Source of the DNA: Clostridium beijerinckii
GTDB taxonomy: Bacteria; Bacillota; Clostridia; Clostridiales; Clostridiaceae
Assembly: GCF_018223745.1 (NCBI RefSeq)
Contig: NZ_CP073653.1
Span: 1,479,001 to 1,543,000, forward strand
Reading direction: 5' to 3'
Length of the DNA stretch: 64,000 bases
The number at the start of each line of letters is the position of its first letter. The first letter of the stretch is position 1. The notes beneath the pieces were generated by a model. The model did no database searches, was not told the DNA's origin, and saw only the letters and a program-made list of their open reading frames with translations. The position numbers and the translations under genes are program-made. This document shows, piece by piece, positions 45,722-55,559 of the stretch.

Positions 45722-46813
45722 ATGAACATTAATTCTAAAGAATTAAGAGATATTATTAATAGTATAAGAGAAGCAGATACTTATGTAATCGCTGAAGCAG
45801 ATAGAAGAATGGTATCACTTGCAAAGCCGCTGAAGAGTTTAGGAAAGTTAGAAGAAATTGCTATAAAGCTTGCGGGCATTACAGGAAAAGTGAAAAATAA
45901 CATAACAAAAAAAATGGTTATAATAATGTCCTCGGATAATGGGGTGGTTGAAGAAGGAGTTGCTTCTGCGCCTCAATCGGTAACTTTAGCACAAACAATT
46001 AACTTCACAAAAGGATTAACAGGTGTAGCAGTTCTTGCAAAAGAAAATGATACTGAGCTTATGGTGATAGATGTAGGCATTAACTGTGATTTTAGCTATC
46101 CTGGCGTAATTAATAAAAAGATAAGAAAAGGAACTAATAATATTGCAAAGGGCCCTGCAATGACACGTGAAGAAGCAGAAAAAGCAATTTTAATTGGAAT
46201 AGAATCTGTTAAAAATGCTAAAGAACTGGGCTATGAAATGCTTGGCGTTGGAGAGATGGGGATTGGCAATACTTCTACTAGCAGTGCCGTGTTGTCAGTA
46301 TTAACAGATGTAAGAGTGGAAACAGTTGTAGGAAGAGGTGCTGGAATCACAGACGAATCATTTGAGAAAAAGAAGGAAGTTATTAAGAAAGCAATAAAGG
46401 TAAACAATCCATCAAAAGATGATCCAATAGACGTAGTTTCGAAAGTTGGAGGTTTTGACTTAGCAGCTATGGCAGGAGTTTTTTTAGGCTCTGCTTATTA
46501 TAAAGTTCCAGTTGTTATTGATGGCTTTATATCAGCAGTTGCTGCACTTATAGCATTTAAATTAAATTCAAAAGCTAGAGATTATATGTTTACTTCACAT
46601 GACTCAAAAGAATTAGGATTCAAAGTTGCAATGAAAGAGCTAAGCTTAAGTCCAATATTAGACTTAGATATGGGACTTGGAGAAGGAAGTGGATGCCCAT
46701 TAGCATTTTCAATAATGAAATCTGCATGTGCGGTTATGAATAACATGGCAACTTTTGAAGAAGCAGAAATTAACGACAGTTATTTAGATGAACTTAAGGC
46801 TATGAATAAATGA
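45722..46813 (+). CDS. cobT: Nicotinate-nucleotide-dimethylbenzimidazole phosphoribosyltransferase
   Basis: Activates the lower ligand base as alpha-ribazole phosphate in late cobalamin synthesis. Marks: SSDNGVVEEGVASAPQSVT, VGEMGIGNTSTSSAVLS, VVGRGAGI and, near the C terminus, LDMGLGEGSGCPLAF carrying the catalytic Glu. Length is 363. ATG 45722 follows TTGGGGGAAATAAA. It opens the late-pathway block; the next gene, cobO, is 420 bp away and probably has its own promoter. Confidence 0.95.
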   Translation: MNINSKELRDIINSIREADTYVIAEADRRMVSLAKPLKSLGKLEEIAIKLAGITGKVKNNITKKMVIIMSSDNGVVEEGVASAPQSVTLAQTINFTKGLTGVAVLAKENDTELMVIDVGINCDFSYPGVINKKIRKGTNNIAKGPAMTREEAEKAILIGIESVKNAKELGYEMLGVGEMGIGNTSTSSAVLSVLTDVRVETVVGRGAGITDESFEKKKEVIKKAIKVNNPSKDDPIDVVSKVGGFDLAAMAGVFLGSAYYKVPVVIDGFISAVAALIAFKLNSKARDYMFTSHDSKELGFKVAMKELSLSPILDLDMGLGEGSGCPLAFSIMKSACAVMNNMATFEEAEINDSYLDELKAMNK

Positions 46814-47233
46814 TAAATATTTAAATGATTGCAGAGTATTAAATTAACTATTTATAATTTAATAAGGCACATGAAAGTAAATAATAAGTAAAAAACTACT
46901 AAGGAATGTTTTTTTATGTAGAAAAGTTCCGTATTGCAGTATAGATGCTCTTTTCATAAGTGTATAGCTGCTTTTTATAAGTGGTATATTTCTAGTCGTG
47001 CGAGGAAGTAAAAGATCATCATAGTGGGGTTAATATGGAATTTAAAGAATATGTTATAATAACTGTATACTCTATGAAAACATGAGTATGTAAAGCGGTT
47101 AAAACTTATGATATTATGTTTTAATAATTTGATAATAATATATTTGTTTTGACAAATGCTTATAAAGTAATGATTAAGCAGCATTTTTGAATATAAAATT
47201 ACTTGTTTTTATGAATAAGAAAGGAGATTGTTT
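46814..47233. other. Spacer between cobT and cobO
   Basis: Contains a partial family B repeat (46925-46990) and TTTTGACAAATGC near 47147, a possible -35 region for cobO. I do not see the conserved B12-box of a cobalamin riboswitch. Confidence 0.35.
46925..46990. repeat. Family B dispersed repeat, partial copy B3
   Basis: GTTCCGTATTGCAGTATAGA followed by TGCTCTTTTCATAAGTG and TATAGCTGC matches the interior of B1 (11445-11490) with a few changes. This is the part missing from B2. Confidence 0.55.
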
Positions 47234-47764
47234 ATGGAATTAGGACTTATTCATATTTATTGTGGAGATGGAAAGGGAAAGACAACAGCGGCTATGGGTC
47301 TTGGAATGAGGGCTGTTGGACGTCAAAAGAAAGTTTTGTTAACACAATTTTTAAAGGATAATGAGACGGGTGAATTGAATTCTATTGATAAGCTAGGAAA
47401 TGACTTTGAAGTTTTTAAAGGGGCTCCAGTAAAGAAATTTTTTAAATTTATGAGTGAAAAAGAGCAAATAGATACTAAAAGAGAGCATGAGGAAAGATTT
47501 TCTAAGGTTACTAAAAAGGCTGTAGAAGAAAATTTTGATTTATTGATATTAGATGAAGTGATTGCATCTACTAATTTAGATTTAATCCCTTTAAGTGAAG
47601 TAATAAATTTTTTAGAAAACAAACCAAAGGGATTAGAAGTTGTTCTAACTGGTAGGAATCCTAATGAAAAGTTAGTTGAACTTGCAGATTATGTTTCAGA
47701 AATTAAAGCTGTAAAACATCCATATGAGAAAGGAATAGGCTCAAGGATAGGTATAGAGAAGTAA
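47234..47764 (+). CDS. cobO: Cob(I)yrinic acid a,c-diamide adenosyltransferase
   Basis: Adds the adenosyl group from ATP to the cobalt of corrinoids (CobO/CobA/BtuR type). P-loop GDGKGKTTAAMGLGMRAVG at residue about 11; LLILDEVIAST as Walker B; EVVLTGRNPNEKLVELADYV and EIKAVKHPYEKGI at the C terminus. Length is 176. ATG 47234 lies seven bases after AAGGAGA; an in-frame TTG at 47228 overlaps the motif. Confidence 0.95.
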   Translation: MELGLIHIYCGDGKGKTTAAMGLGMRAVGRQKKVLLTQFLKDNETGELNSIDKLGNDFEVFKGAPVKKFFKFMSEKEQIDTKREHEERFSKVTKKAVEENFDLLILDEVIASTNLDLIPLSEVINFLENKPKGLEVVLTGRNPNEKLVELADYVSEIKAVKHPYEKGIGSRIGIEK

Positions 47765-47802
47765 TTTATTTTTAATAGTATTTTGGGCTTAAATTAGAGT
47801 AT

Positions 47803-48342
47803 ATGAATTATTTAATAATTGGAGGTTCTAAGAGTGGTAAATCAGAAGTTGGAGAAAGAATAGCTCTAACCTTAAATAGAAATGAAGTTATATATATTGC
47901 CACTATGAATCCATATGATAGAGAAGATGAAGAGAGAATAGAGAAACATAAAAAAAGTAGAGAAGGATTAAATTTTAAGACACTGGAAGTTCCTAGAGAT
48001 TTGGATAGTGTGATTAATATAATCAATTGCAAGGATACTGTACTTATAGATAGCATAACTTCGCTTTTGACCAATGAGATGTTTAATGCAAATGATATTA
48101 TAAAAAATCCTTCGCATAAGATACTAAGTAATTTAAAACAAATTATGAATAATGCAAAGAATGTTATTACTGTGAGTGATTACATATTTAATGATGCTAT
48201 ACAATATGATGAAATAACTGAAAATTTTAAGAAGGAACTAGCTATTATAAATAGAGGGTTAGCAAATTATTGTGAGAATGTTATAGAATGTAGCTTCGGA
48301 TTAATAAAGTATATTAAACATGAGGAGAAAGTAACTTTATGA
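47803..48342 (+). CDS. cobU: Adenosylcobinamide kinase / adenosylcobinamide-phosphate guanylyltransferase
   Basis: Phosphorylates adenosylcobinamide and transfers GMP to it. The P-loop is [18 protein letters not shown] at residue 4; [20 protein letters not shown] and [16 protein letters not shown] follow, and the C terminus carries the [20 protein letters not shown] segment. Length is 179. The stop overlaps cobS by 4 bp (ATGA), so translation is coupled. The Shine-Dalgarno is weak. Confidence 0.94.
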   Translation: MNYLIIGGSKSGKSEVGERIALTLNRNEVIYIATMNPYDREDEERIEKHKKSREGLNFKTLEVPRDLDSVINIINCKDTVLIDSITSLLTNEMFNANDIIKNPSHKILSNLKQIMNNAKNVITVSDYIFNDAIQYDEITENFKKELAIINRGLANYCENVIECSFGLIKYIKHEEKVTL

Positions 48343-49097
48343 AGAAATTATACAAAGGATTTATTATGGCATTAAGCATGTTTACGATACTTCCAACTCC
48401 ATATGTTGAATGGGATGATGATGGAGTAAAAAATATGATGAAATTTTACCCACTGATTGGATTAATAATTGGAATATTGTGGAGTATAATATATTATTTA
48501 GTGGGTATATTAAATATCTCAATAATTTTAAAGAGTTCAATAATTACCATAGTACCATTTATAATAACAGGAATGCTGCATTTAGATGGTTTTATGGATG
48601 TTTGCGATGCAATTCTTTCAAGGAGAAGTAAGGAAGAAAAACTCAGAATACTTAAAGATTCAGCTACAGGAGCGTTTGCAGTAATATCCCTAGTGACTTT
48701 GTTCTTTTTACAATTTGGAGGGGTATATTCTATTTTAGAAAAGAATAATTCTCTTTATACATTAATTTTGATTCCAATAATAAGCAGAAGTGTTGTAGCG
48801 TATTATCTTTTAAGCAGAGCAACCATAAAAGAAAGTACTTTAGGGACTTATTTTAAAAAAGGGACCAATGTTTATGATAAGCTTATTATGATAATAACAT
48901 TGATAATAACATTAATAATATCAGTAATTTTGTTAAACATTTATGGAATAATATTAGTTTTATTAATGAGTTTAGGAATTAAATTGTCAGTAGAAAAATG
49001 CAGAAAAGAATTTGGTGGAATATCTGGAGATGTTGCTGGATTTGCTTTGGTTATAGGTGAAGTGGTTGGAATATTAATACTAGGAATAATTCCGTAA
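48339..49097 (+). CDS. cobS: Adenosylcobinamide-GDP ribazoletransferase (cobalamin synthase)
   Basis: Integral membrane enzyme joining adenosylcobinamide-GDP and alpha-ribazole. Five to seven hydrophobic segments; the catalytic acidic motif is [20 protein letters not shown] near residue 80; [19 protein letters not shown] is at the C terminus. Length is 252. It overlaps cobU and is followed 17 bp later by a cobU-like gene. Confidence 0.95.
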   Translation: MKKLYKGFIMALSMFTILPTPYVEWDDDGVKNMMKFYPLIGLIIGILWSIIYYLVGILNISIILKSSIITIVPFIITGMLHLDGFMDVCDAILSRRSKEEKLRILKDSATGAFAVISLVTLFFLQFGGVYSILEKNNSLYTLILIPIISRSVVAYYLLSRATIKESTLGTYFKKGTNVYDKLIMIITLIITLIISVILLNIYGIILVLLMSLGIKLSVEKCRKEFGGISGDVAGFALVIGEVVGILILGIIP

Positions 49098-49114
49098 GAG
49101 GAAGGATGGCATTT

Positions 49115-49501
49115 ATGAAATTAATCTTTGGTGGAGCCTATAATGGAAAATTAGATTATGTAAAAGAAAAATATAAAGTAAGTAATGAACAGATATTTTT
49201 TTGTAGAGATGAAAATATAGAATATAACAAGGAAATTATATGTGGATTACATATTTTCGTTAAAGCGTGTATTTCTAATAAGCTTAACCCAATAGAAGTC
49301 TTAAAAGATAAAATAGATTTGTTAGAAAATAAAATAATAATATGTGATGAAATAAATTCTGGAATTGTTCCAATCGAAAAATTTGATAGAATATGGAGAG
49401 AAGAAACTGGGCGCTTACTTCAGTTTCTAGCAAAGCATTCTTCCCATGTATATAGAATATTTTTTGGAATTGAAGAGGAATTGAAAAATAATACAATTTA
49501 A
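49115..49501 (+). CDS. Degenerate CobU-like paralogue
   Basis: 128 residues with the ground plan of CobU: an N-terminal IFGGAYNGKLDYVKEKY where CobU has GGSKSGKS, a middle KIIICDEINSGIVPI, and a C-terminal RIWREETGRLLQFLAKHSSH followed by VYRIFFGIEE, which matches the end of CobU proteins closely. The P-loop Ser after GK is replaced by Leu-Asp and the protein is about 50 residues shorter than CobU. It may have lost kinase activity or taken another role in corrinoid salvage. ATG 49115, nine bases after GAGGAAGG, is preferred over ATG 49106, which abuts that motif. Confidence 0.75.
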   Translation: MKLIFGGAYNGKLDYVKEKYKVSNEQIFFCRDENIEYNKEIICGLHIFVKACISNKLNPIEVLKDKIDLLENKIIICDEINSGIVPIEKFDRIWREETGRLLQFLAKHSSHVYRIFFGIEEELKNNTI

Positions 49502-49554
49502 AGAAAGAGGTAAAGTAGTTATAGAGTTAATTGAAAATCTATAACGATTAAGGT

Positions 49555-50163
49555 ATGAAAGAAATTAAGTTATATTTGGTCAGGCATGGAAAAACTTATT
49601 GCAATGAAAGACAATTATATTGCGGTAAAAGTGATGTTGAATTAAGTGAAAGCGGGAAAGAGCAATTAAGGGAAATTTCTAGAAGGGTTAAGTATACAAA
49701 ATGCGATTTTTACTTTACAAGTGGGGCAAAGAGAGCAAATCAAACATTAGAAATTATTTGTCCGCAGAATAAGTATAAAATTTTAAATAAGTTTTTTGAG
49801 TATGATTTTGGTGATTTTGAATTAAGATCATATGAAGAACTAAAATTGTCAAAAGAGTATATAACTTGGATAGAAGACAAAGAAGGAAATGTAAAATGTC
49901 CAAGCGGAGAGAGCAGAGCAGAATTTAGAAAAAGAGTTAATGATGGATTTGTGGAGCTTATAAATTATATCATTAAAGAAAATATAGATACTGCTTTTGG
50001 AGTGATTCATGGAGGAAGTATAGGTATACTATTAGAAATGTTTTATGATAGTAAGAAAAAATTCTATGAGTGGCAGCCTAGCAATGGAGAAGGGTACGAA
50101 CTTACAATAAAAATAAGAAAAGATGAACAATTTGAAATAGAAAATGTATCTCAAATACAGTAA
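49555..50163 (+). CDS. cobC: Alpha-ribazole phosphatase / histidine phosphatase family
   Basis: Removes the 5'-phosphate of alpha-ribazole phosphate or adenosylcobalamin phosphate. Phosphoglycerate-mutase-like fold with catalytic LVRHGKTYCNER at residue 7, FYFTSGAKRANQT, EYDFGDFELRSYEEL and the second histidine in GVIHGGSIG. Length is 202. Identity as CobC rests on the family plus its place among cobS, cbiB and cobD. Confidence 0.88.
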   Translation: MKEIKLYLVRHGKTYCNERQLYCGKSDVELSESGKEQLREISRRVKYTKCDFYFTSGAKRANQTLEIICPQNKYKILNKFFEYDFGDFELRSYEELKLSKEYITWIEDKEGNVKCPSGESRAEFRKRVNDGFVELINYIIKENIDTAFGVIHGGSIGILLEMFYDSKKKFYEWQPSNGEGYELTIKIRKDEQFEIENVSQIQ

Positions 50164-50219
50164 GAAAATATGATTAGAATTATTTTTGAGATGCGAAAGA
50201 AAATAACGAGGAGAACTAT

Positions 50220-51167
50220 ATGATTGAACTTAGTATAGGATTTGTTTTGGATTTATTAATTGGGGATCCTAATAATCCGTTTCATCCAGTTAGAGGAATT
50301 GGATATGTGGCTAAAAAACTTGAAGCAATGTTTAGAAGAATCCTTAGAAAGCATTTAAAAGCAGCAGGTCTCATTGTATGGATTCTTACTGTGTCAATAA
50401 TATTTGCAATTGCATTCGCAATTGTTAACTTATCGAGAGAATTCAATATTTACTTTGGAATTATTTTAGAGGGGATTTTGATATATTTTTGTATATCATC
50501 GAAAGCATTAGTTGTTGAAGGATATAAAGTAGTTAAGTTTTTATTAATAAATGATTTAGATGGTGCAAGAAAGCAGTTATCATTTATAGTTGGGAGAGAC
50601 ACTGCAAGTTTGAGTAAAGAAGGAATAATAAAAGCAGTTGTTGAAACTATAGCAGAAAATATGGCTGATGGGGTCATAGCTCCGTTATTTTATGCTATGA
50701 TTTTTGGAGCGCCTCTTGCATTTGCATATAAAGCAGTGAATACATTAGATTCGATGTTTGGATATAAGAACGAGGAATACATAGAGTTTGGATATTTCCC
50801 GGCTAAATTGGATGATGTTTTTAATTTTATTCCAGCCAGGATAACGGGCATGTTGATAATATTAGCTTCTGCATTTCTAGGATATGATTATAAAAATAGC
50901 TTTAAGATATATAGAAGAGATAGATATAATCATACAAGCCCTAATAGTGCACATCCAGAAGCAGCTATAGCTGGTGCATTAGGGGTACAGCTTGGAGGGG
51001 CCAATTATTATTTTGGAAAACTTGTAAGTAAGCCTACAATAGGAGATAAAATTAAAGAAATTGATATCAATGATGTTAAGAAGACTGCTAAGGTTCTTTA
51101 TTTATCATTTTTTATAGGATTTGTGTTCACTTTAATATTTAGAAAGCTAATGATAACAATGTTTTAA
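50220..51167 (+). CDS. cbiB: Adenosylcobinamide-phosphate synthase
   Basis: Membrane protein attaching aminopropanol phosphate to adenosylcobyric acid (CbiB/CobD type). Marks: FVLDLLIGDPNNPFHPVRGI at the N terminus, ETIAENMADGVIAPLFYA, AYKAVNTLDSMFGYKNEEY and HTSPNSAHPEAAIAGALGVQ. Length is 315 with four or five membrane segments. ATG 50220 follows CGAGGAGAACTAT. Confidence 0.95.
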   Translation: MIELSIGFVLDLLIGDPNNPFHPVRGIGYVAKKLEAMFRRILRKHLKAAGLIVWILTVSIIFAIAFAIVNLSREFNIYFGIILEGILIYFCISSKALVVEGYKVVKFLLINDLDGARKQLSFIVGRDTASLSKEGIIKAVVETIAENMADGVIAPLFYAMIFGAPLAFAYKAVNTLDSMFGYKNEEYIEFGYFPAKLDDVFNFIPARITGMLIILASAFLGYDYKNSFKIYRRDRYNHTSPNSAHPEAAIAGALGVQLGGANYYFGKLVSKPTIGDKIKEIDINDVKKTAKVLYLSFFIGFVFTLIFRKLMITMF

Positions 51168-51354
51168 ATGTCAGAAATTTGAGTGGTTAACGAATATTAT
51201 AATATAGAGATGTGAGAGTTAATATTAAATTAAAATTAATGTATATTGAAATAGTGAATTTATATTTAAGTTTATTGCAATCTAAAAATAAATTAAGATT
51301 GAAGCGGAGAAATTAAATTGAAACATATATGCACTATACATAGGGAGGGAAGTC

Positions 51355-52440
51355 ATGGCAAGCTTTGGACATGGTGGAAATGCTAAAGAAATAAGTAGAG
51401 AAAACAAAATAAATTACAAAGACATAATTGATTTTTCAGCTAATATTAATCCATTGGGAATGTCAAGTAGTGTAAAAGATGCGATTATTGAAGGTATAGA
51501 TGAAATTGAGAAATATCCTGATATAACTTATTTTGAGCTCAAGGATTCAATAGAGAAGTTTGAAAATGTTAGCAAAGAAAATTTGATTTTAGGTAATGGA
51601 GCAGCGGAAGTTTTATTTAATGCAGTAAGAGGAGTTAATCCAAAGAATTCATTAATTTTAGCTCCAACTTTTTCAGAGTATGAAGAAGCGGCAAAGGCAA
51701 TAAATAGTAATATTATTTATTATAATTTGAAAGAGGAAAATGATTTTAATATAAGAGAAGATATTCTACATGATATAAATGAAAACTTAGATTTAATATT
51801 TATATGTAATCCAAATAATCCAACAGGTGTTATAACTGAAATAGATTTATTAAAAAGAATTTTGAACAAAGCAGAGAGAAATAATGTTAGGGTAATAATA
51901 GATGAATCGTTTTTGGATTTTAGAAAAGAAAGCTTTTCTATGATTCCATATATAGATGAATATAAAAATTTAATTATAATAAAATCTTTGACCAAATTTT
52001 TTGCACTTCCAGGTATAAGAATTGGTTATGCTATTTGCAGTGATTTAACATTAAAAGAGAAGATAGAATCTATATCTCCAGCTTGGAATATAAATATCTT
52101 GGCAGAAATAGCAACAAAAGCAGCACTTAATGAAAAGAATTATATAAAGAAATCTATAGAATTTATAGACCATGAAAAAAAATACCTTTATAATGAAGTA
52201 AGAGAAATAGATGGAATTAAAGTCTTTGAACCAAGTGTGAATTTTATTTTATTAAAGACTCTGATAAAAATAGATTTGAAAAAAGAACTATTAAAGAATA
52301 ATATATTAATTAGAAGTTGTAGCAATTATGTTGGATTAGATAATAGATATTATAGAGTTGCTGTACGAAGTCATGAAGAGAATTACAGAATGATAAAAAT
52401 AATGAAAAATATATTTAAAATGCACAGAACTGAACAATAA
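51355..52440 (+). CDS. cobD: Threonine-phosphate decarboxylase
   Basis: PLP enzyme that makes (R)-1-amino-2-propanol phosphate for CbiB; structurally close to histidinol-phosphate aminotransferase. Marks: FSANINPLGMS, LGNGAAEVLFNAV, FICNPNNPTGV, VIIDESFLDF and the PLP lysine in IIKSLTKFFALPGIRIGYAI. Length is 361. ATG 51355 follows AGGGAGGGAAGTC. Separated by 187 bp from cbiB. Its place next to cbiB favours CobD over HisC. Confidence 0.92.
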   Translation: MASFGHGGNAKEISRENKINYKDIIDFSANINPLGMSSSVKDAIIEGIDEIEKYPDITYFELKDSIEKFENVSKENLILGNGAAEVLFNAVRGVNPKNSLILAPTFSEYEEAAKAINSNIIYYNLKEENDFNIREDILHDINENLDLIFICNPNNPTGVITEIDLLKRILNKAERNNVRVIIDESFLDFRKESFSMIPYIDEYKNLIIIKSLTKFFALPGIRIGYAICSDLTLKEKIESISPAWNINILAEIATKAALNEKNYIKKSIEFIDHEKKYLYNEVREIDGIKVFEPSVNFILLKTLIKIDLKKELLKNNILIRSCSNYVGLDNRYYRVAVRSHEENYRMIKIMKNIFKMHRTEQ

Positions 52441-52516
52441 TTTAAGTTATGTATAGGATAATTTTATTGTTGGAATCAGATGAAATATTAAGCTTTGATA
52501 ATGAGAGGAGCAGGAT

Positions 52517-53254
52517 ATGAATAGAAAATTTATTGCTTCAATAATGAGCGTGTTTGTAGGGATGAGTGTAGGAATCTCTAATAAAGTTAATGCAGAAATT
52601 AACAATGGCTGGATCAATAACAATAATGGCTGGAGTTATTATGAAAATGGCAGTGTAAAGACTGGATGGGTAAATGATAAGGGGAATTTTTATTACCTTA
52701 AAGACGATGGGAATATGGCTGTAGGATGGATTAATGTTAATAACAAGTGGTATTATATGAGTGAATCTGGAGCTATGAAAACAGGCTGGGTTCAGTATAA
52801 AGGAGCTTGGTATTATTTAAGCCAAAATGGAGAAATGATTTCCAATGATACTGTGGATGGATACTATTTAGGAGTAGATGGATCTTGGGTTGAAAAAAAC
52901 TCAACTAATGATGTGACGGAAGTTAATGATGAATCTAAAAATAATATTACTATGAAAACAGAAAAAACTGAATATGGTCTAAATACTAAAGAAATTACTG
53001 TGTATATCACAAACAATGGAAAACAATCAGCTTATTATGGAGTAGAATATGCAGTTGAAAAATTTGTAGATAATAAATGGAGTAAAGTCCCTTTTAAAGA
53101 AGAACAAATGTTTATAGAAATCGCTTATAATTTAGAGCCGGGAAAAACAAGTAGTCAAGTTATTTCTCTAGAAAATTTTGAGAATTTAACTGCTGGGAAA
53201 TATAGAATAGTAAAGTTTAGCGGAAAATGTGCTGCTGAATTTGAATTAAAGTAA
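52517..53254 (+). CDS. Secreted cell-wall-binding repeat protein with Ig-like C-terminal domain
   Basis: 245 residues. The signal peptide ends near residue 26 (KVNA). Residues about 29-115 are four 20-residue choline/cell-wall-binding repeats (GWINNNNGWSYYENG, GWVNDKGNFYYLKDDG, GWINVNNKWYYMSESG, GWVQYKGAWYYLSQNG). Residues 140-245 form a beta-rich Ig-like domain (KTEYGLNTKEITVYITNNGK, AGKYRIVKFSG) similar to the bacterial Big_14 type. No catalytic domain is seen. ATG 52517 follows GAGAGGAGCAGG. It is embedded between cobD and the DUF71 gene on the same strand, an unusual place for a wall protein. Confidence 0.85.
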   Translation: MNRKFIASIMSVFVGMSVGISNKVNAEINNGWINNNNGWSYYENGSVKTGWVNDKGNFYYLKDDGNMAVGWINVNNKWYYMSESGAMKTGWVQYKGAWYYLSQNGEMISNDTVDGYYLGVDGSWVEKNSTNDVTEVNDESKNNITMKTEKTEYGLNTKEITVYITNNGKQSAYYGVEYAVEKFVDNKWSKVPFKEEQMFIEIAYNLEPGKTSSQVISLENFENLTAGKYRIVKFSGKCAAEFELK

Positions 53255-53274
53255 AAACAAATAAGAGGGGTAGT

Positions 53275-53937
53275 ATGGATAAAGAAAAAGTTGTAGTTTC
53301 ATTCAGCGGGGGAAAAGATTGTACTTTAGCCTTGTATAGGATGATTAAAAGTGGTTATAAAATAATAGGATTATTAGTTACGTTTGAAAGCAAAAAGGAT
53401 TCGTATTTCCATAAAATACCAAAGAGTGTTTTTCAGGATATTTCTAAAGAATTGGGAATTCCACTTATTGAAATAGATTGTAGCAATAAGAATAATTATG
53501 AAGAAGAATTTGAGATGGCATTAAAAGTTTCAAAAGATAAAGGAGCTGAAATTTGTGTATTTGGAGATATAGATATAGAGGCACATAGAGGTTGGTGTTT
53601 AGATAGGTGCAAGGCAGCAGAAATTAAAGGAGTATTCCCTTTATGGCAAGAAAATAGGGAAAAGCTTACTAATGAATTTATAGATTGTGGTTTTAAGGCT
53701 ATAATTAAAAAGGTAAATCTAAAGGCGCTAGGAATAGAGTTCTTAGGAAAAGAATTAACAAAGGATATTGTTAATGAAATAAAAAACTTAGGATGTGATC
53801 CTTGTGGAGAAAATGGAGAATATCATACATTAGTTTTTGATGGTCCTATATTTAAGAGTTCAATCAAATTTAATAAGAGTGGTACAGAGATTACAGAGAA
53901 TTATGGATATTTAACAGTAAACGGATTATTAGATTAA
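53275..53937 (+). CDS. DUF71/COG2102 ATP-pyrophosphatase (Dph6-like), B12-associated
   Basis: 220 residues. N-terminal PP-loop SFSGGKDCTLALYRM at residue 9 for ATP binding; the C-terminal family signature GCDPCGENGEYHTLVFDGP is intact. Eukaryotic members amidate diphthine; bacteria lack diphthamide. Comparative genomics has linked bacterial DUF71 genes in cob clusters to B12 salvage, a prediction that this location fits. The likely chemistry is an ATP-dependent amide-forming step on a corrinoid side chain, not demonstrated. It starts 20 bp after the wall-binding gene. Confidence 0.85.
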   Translation: MDKEKVVVSFSGGKDCTLALYRMIKSGYKIIGLLVTFESKKDSYFHKIPKSVFQDISKELGIPLIEIDCSNKNNYEEEFEMALKVSKDKGAEICVFGDIDIEAHRGWCLDRCKAAEIKGVFPLWQENREKLTNEFIDCGFKAIIKKVNLKALGIEFLGKELTKDIVNEIKNLGCDPCGENGEYHTLVFDGPIFKSSIKFNKSGTEITENYGYLTVNGLLD

Positions 53938-54043
53938 AGATATAAATTAGAAAAATAATTCAAAATTTGAATTCAAATGTTGGAAATCAGAGATTAAAAA
54001 TAAATGTTAAGTATTGGAACTCGAATTTGAGGGGAGTAAAGAA

Positions 54044-55543
54044 ATGGATAAAAAAAGTATAATGTTTTTAGGTACAGCGTCTTCTGTTGGTAAAAGTACT
54101 TTAGTAACAGCCCTATGTAGATATTTAAAAAATCAAGGGTTAAATGTAGCTCCTTTTAAGGCCTTAAATATTTCATTAAATTCTTATGTAACAAAAGATG
54201 GATTAGAAATGGGACGAGCTCAAGTAGTTCAAGCAGAGGCTTGCAAATTAGAGCCAGATGCATTGATGAATCCGGTTTTGCTAAAACCAAGTGGTGAATA
54301 TACACAAGTAATAGCAGATGGAAAAGTTTTTTGTAATATTGAGCCTTATAAATACAAGGAACTTAATGAAACTTTAAAGGTCAGAGTTAAGAAAGCTTAT
54401 GATAAGCTAAGCAAAAAGCACGATGTAATTGTACTGGAGGGATCTGGGAGTTGTGCCGAAATAAATTTGAAAGATAGCGATATATCTAATATGGCTATGG
54501 CAGAAATTGCTGATGCACCTGTAATTTTAGTATCCGATATTGATAAAGGTGGAGTTTTTGCATCTATAGTTGGTACAATTCAATTATTACCCGAATCAGA
54601 GCGTGAAAGAATAAAAGGGGTAATAATTAATAAGTTTAGAGGTAATATAGAACTATTTAAACCTGCAATAAAACAGTTAGAGGATATTATAAATATTCCA
54701 GTCCTTGGAGTTATGCCATATGAAAAATTTGATATTGATGATGAAGATAGTGTAACTGAAAGAATTAGGAACAAAGAAGAAGTTGGAACTTTAGATATTG
54801 CTATTATCAGGCTTTCTCATATGTCAAACTTTACTGATTTTAGTATTTTAGATAGAATTCCAGATGTGACTATACGATATGTGGATAAACCTAGTGAATT
54901 AAAAAATCCAAATTTAATTATAATACCTGGAACAAAGAATACAATTGAAGATTTAAGAAGTATGAAAGAAAATAAATTATTTGATAAAATAAAAGAATTA
55001 AAAGAGAGTGGTACACCCATTTTAGGAATTTGTGGAGGGTATCAAATGCTTGGAACGTTGATACTCGATAAATTAGGCGTTGAGGGTAATATATCTCAAG
55101 AGGATGGTTTCGGATTTTTGGATATAAAGACACGATTTAATGAGACGAAAGTTACAAAGCAGACTAAGGGAAATATTTTATGTGATCTAAAATCAATTAA
55201 GTCTATAGAAGGTAGCACTATAAGTGGCTATGAAATTCATAATGGAATAAGCAAGATTGGTAAGAAAGCAATACCTTTTATTAAGGATTTAGACGGTGAT
55301 ATTGTAGGTGTATGCGACAAAGAAAGAATTGTTGCAGGAACTTATCTTCATGGTATGTTTGATTCAGAAGAATTTATAAGTTCATTTGTTAAATCTCTTA
55401 AAGAGAACAACGATATTGTTGTTACAGAAGATATAATTATAGAAAAAGTAAATGAATATAAAGATAATGAATATGATAGATTATCTAAACTTTTTGAAGA
55501 AAATATAGATATATATCAGTTGAGAAAAATAATGGAACTTTAG
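54044..55543 (+). CDS. cobQ: Cobyric acid synthase
   Basis: Glutamine-dependent amidation of four corrin side chains (CobQ/CbiP). N-terminal [20 protein letters not shown] is the dethiobiotin-synthetase-like P-loop; [13 protein letters not shown] and [16 protein letters not shown] follow. The triad glutaminase domain has Cys in [12 protein letters not shown] and His in GTYLHGMFD. Length is 499. ATG 54044 follows GAGGGGAGTAAAGAA; an in-frame TTG at 54014 precedes it. The cbiA gene is not in this window. Confidence 0.96.
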   Translation: MDKKSIMFLGTASSVGKSTLVTALCRYLKNQGLNVAPFKALNISLNSYVTKDGLEMGRAQVVQAEACKLEPDALMNPVLLKPSGEYTQVIADGKVFCNIEPYKYKELNETLKVRVKKAYDKLSKKHDVIVLEGSGSCAEINLKDSDISNMAMAEIADAPVILVSDIDKGGVFASIVGTIQLLPESERERIKGVIINKFRGNIELFKPAIKQLEDIINIPVLGVMPYEKFDIDDEDSVTERIRNKEEVGTLDIAIIRLSHMSNFTDFSILDRIPDVTIRYVDKPSELKNPNLIIIPGTKNTIEDLRSMKENKLFDKIKELKESGTPILGICGGYQMLGTLILDKLGVEGNISQEDGFGFLDIKTRFNETKVTKQTKGNILCDLKSIKSIEGSTISGYEIHNGISKIGKKAIPFIKDLDGDIVGVCDKERIVAGTYLHGMFDSEEFISSFVKSLKENNDIVVTEDIIIEKVNEYKDNEYDRLSKLFEENIDIYQLRKIMEL

Positions 55544-55559
55544 GAAGAAGGGGATAGAG

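Noticed and set aside
46814..47233. Possible cobalamin riboswitch before cobO, and similarly before cobJ and cobT
   Set aside because: I could not find the conserved B12-box or the four-way-junction core by eye in any of the three leaders.
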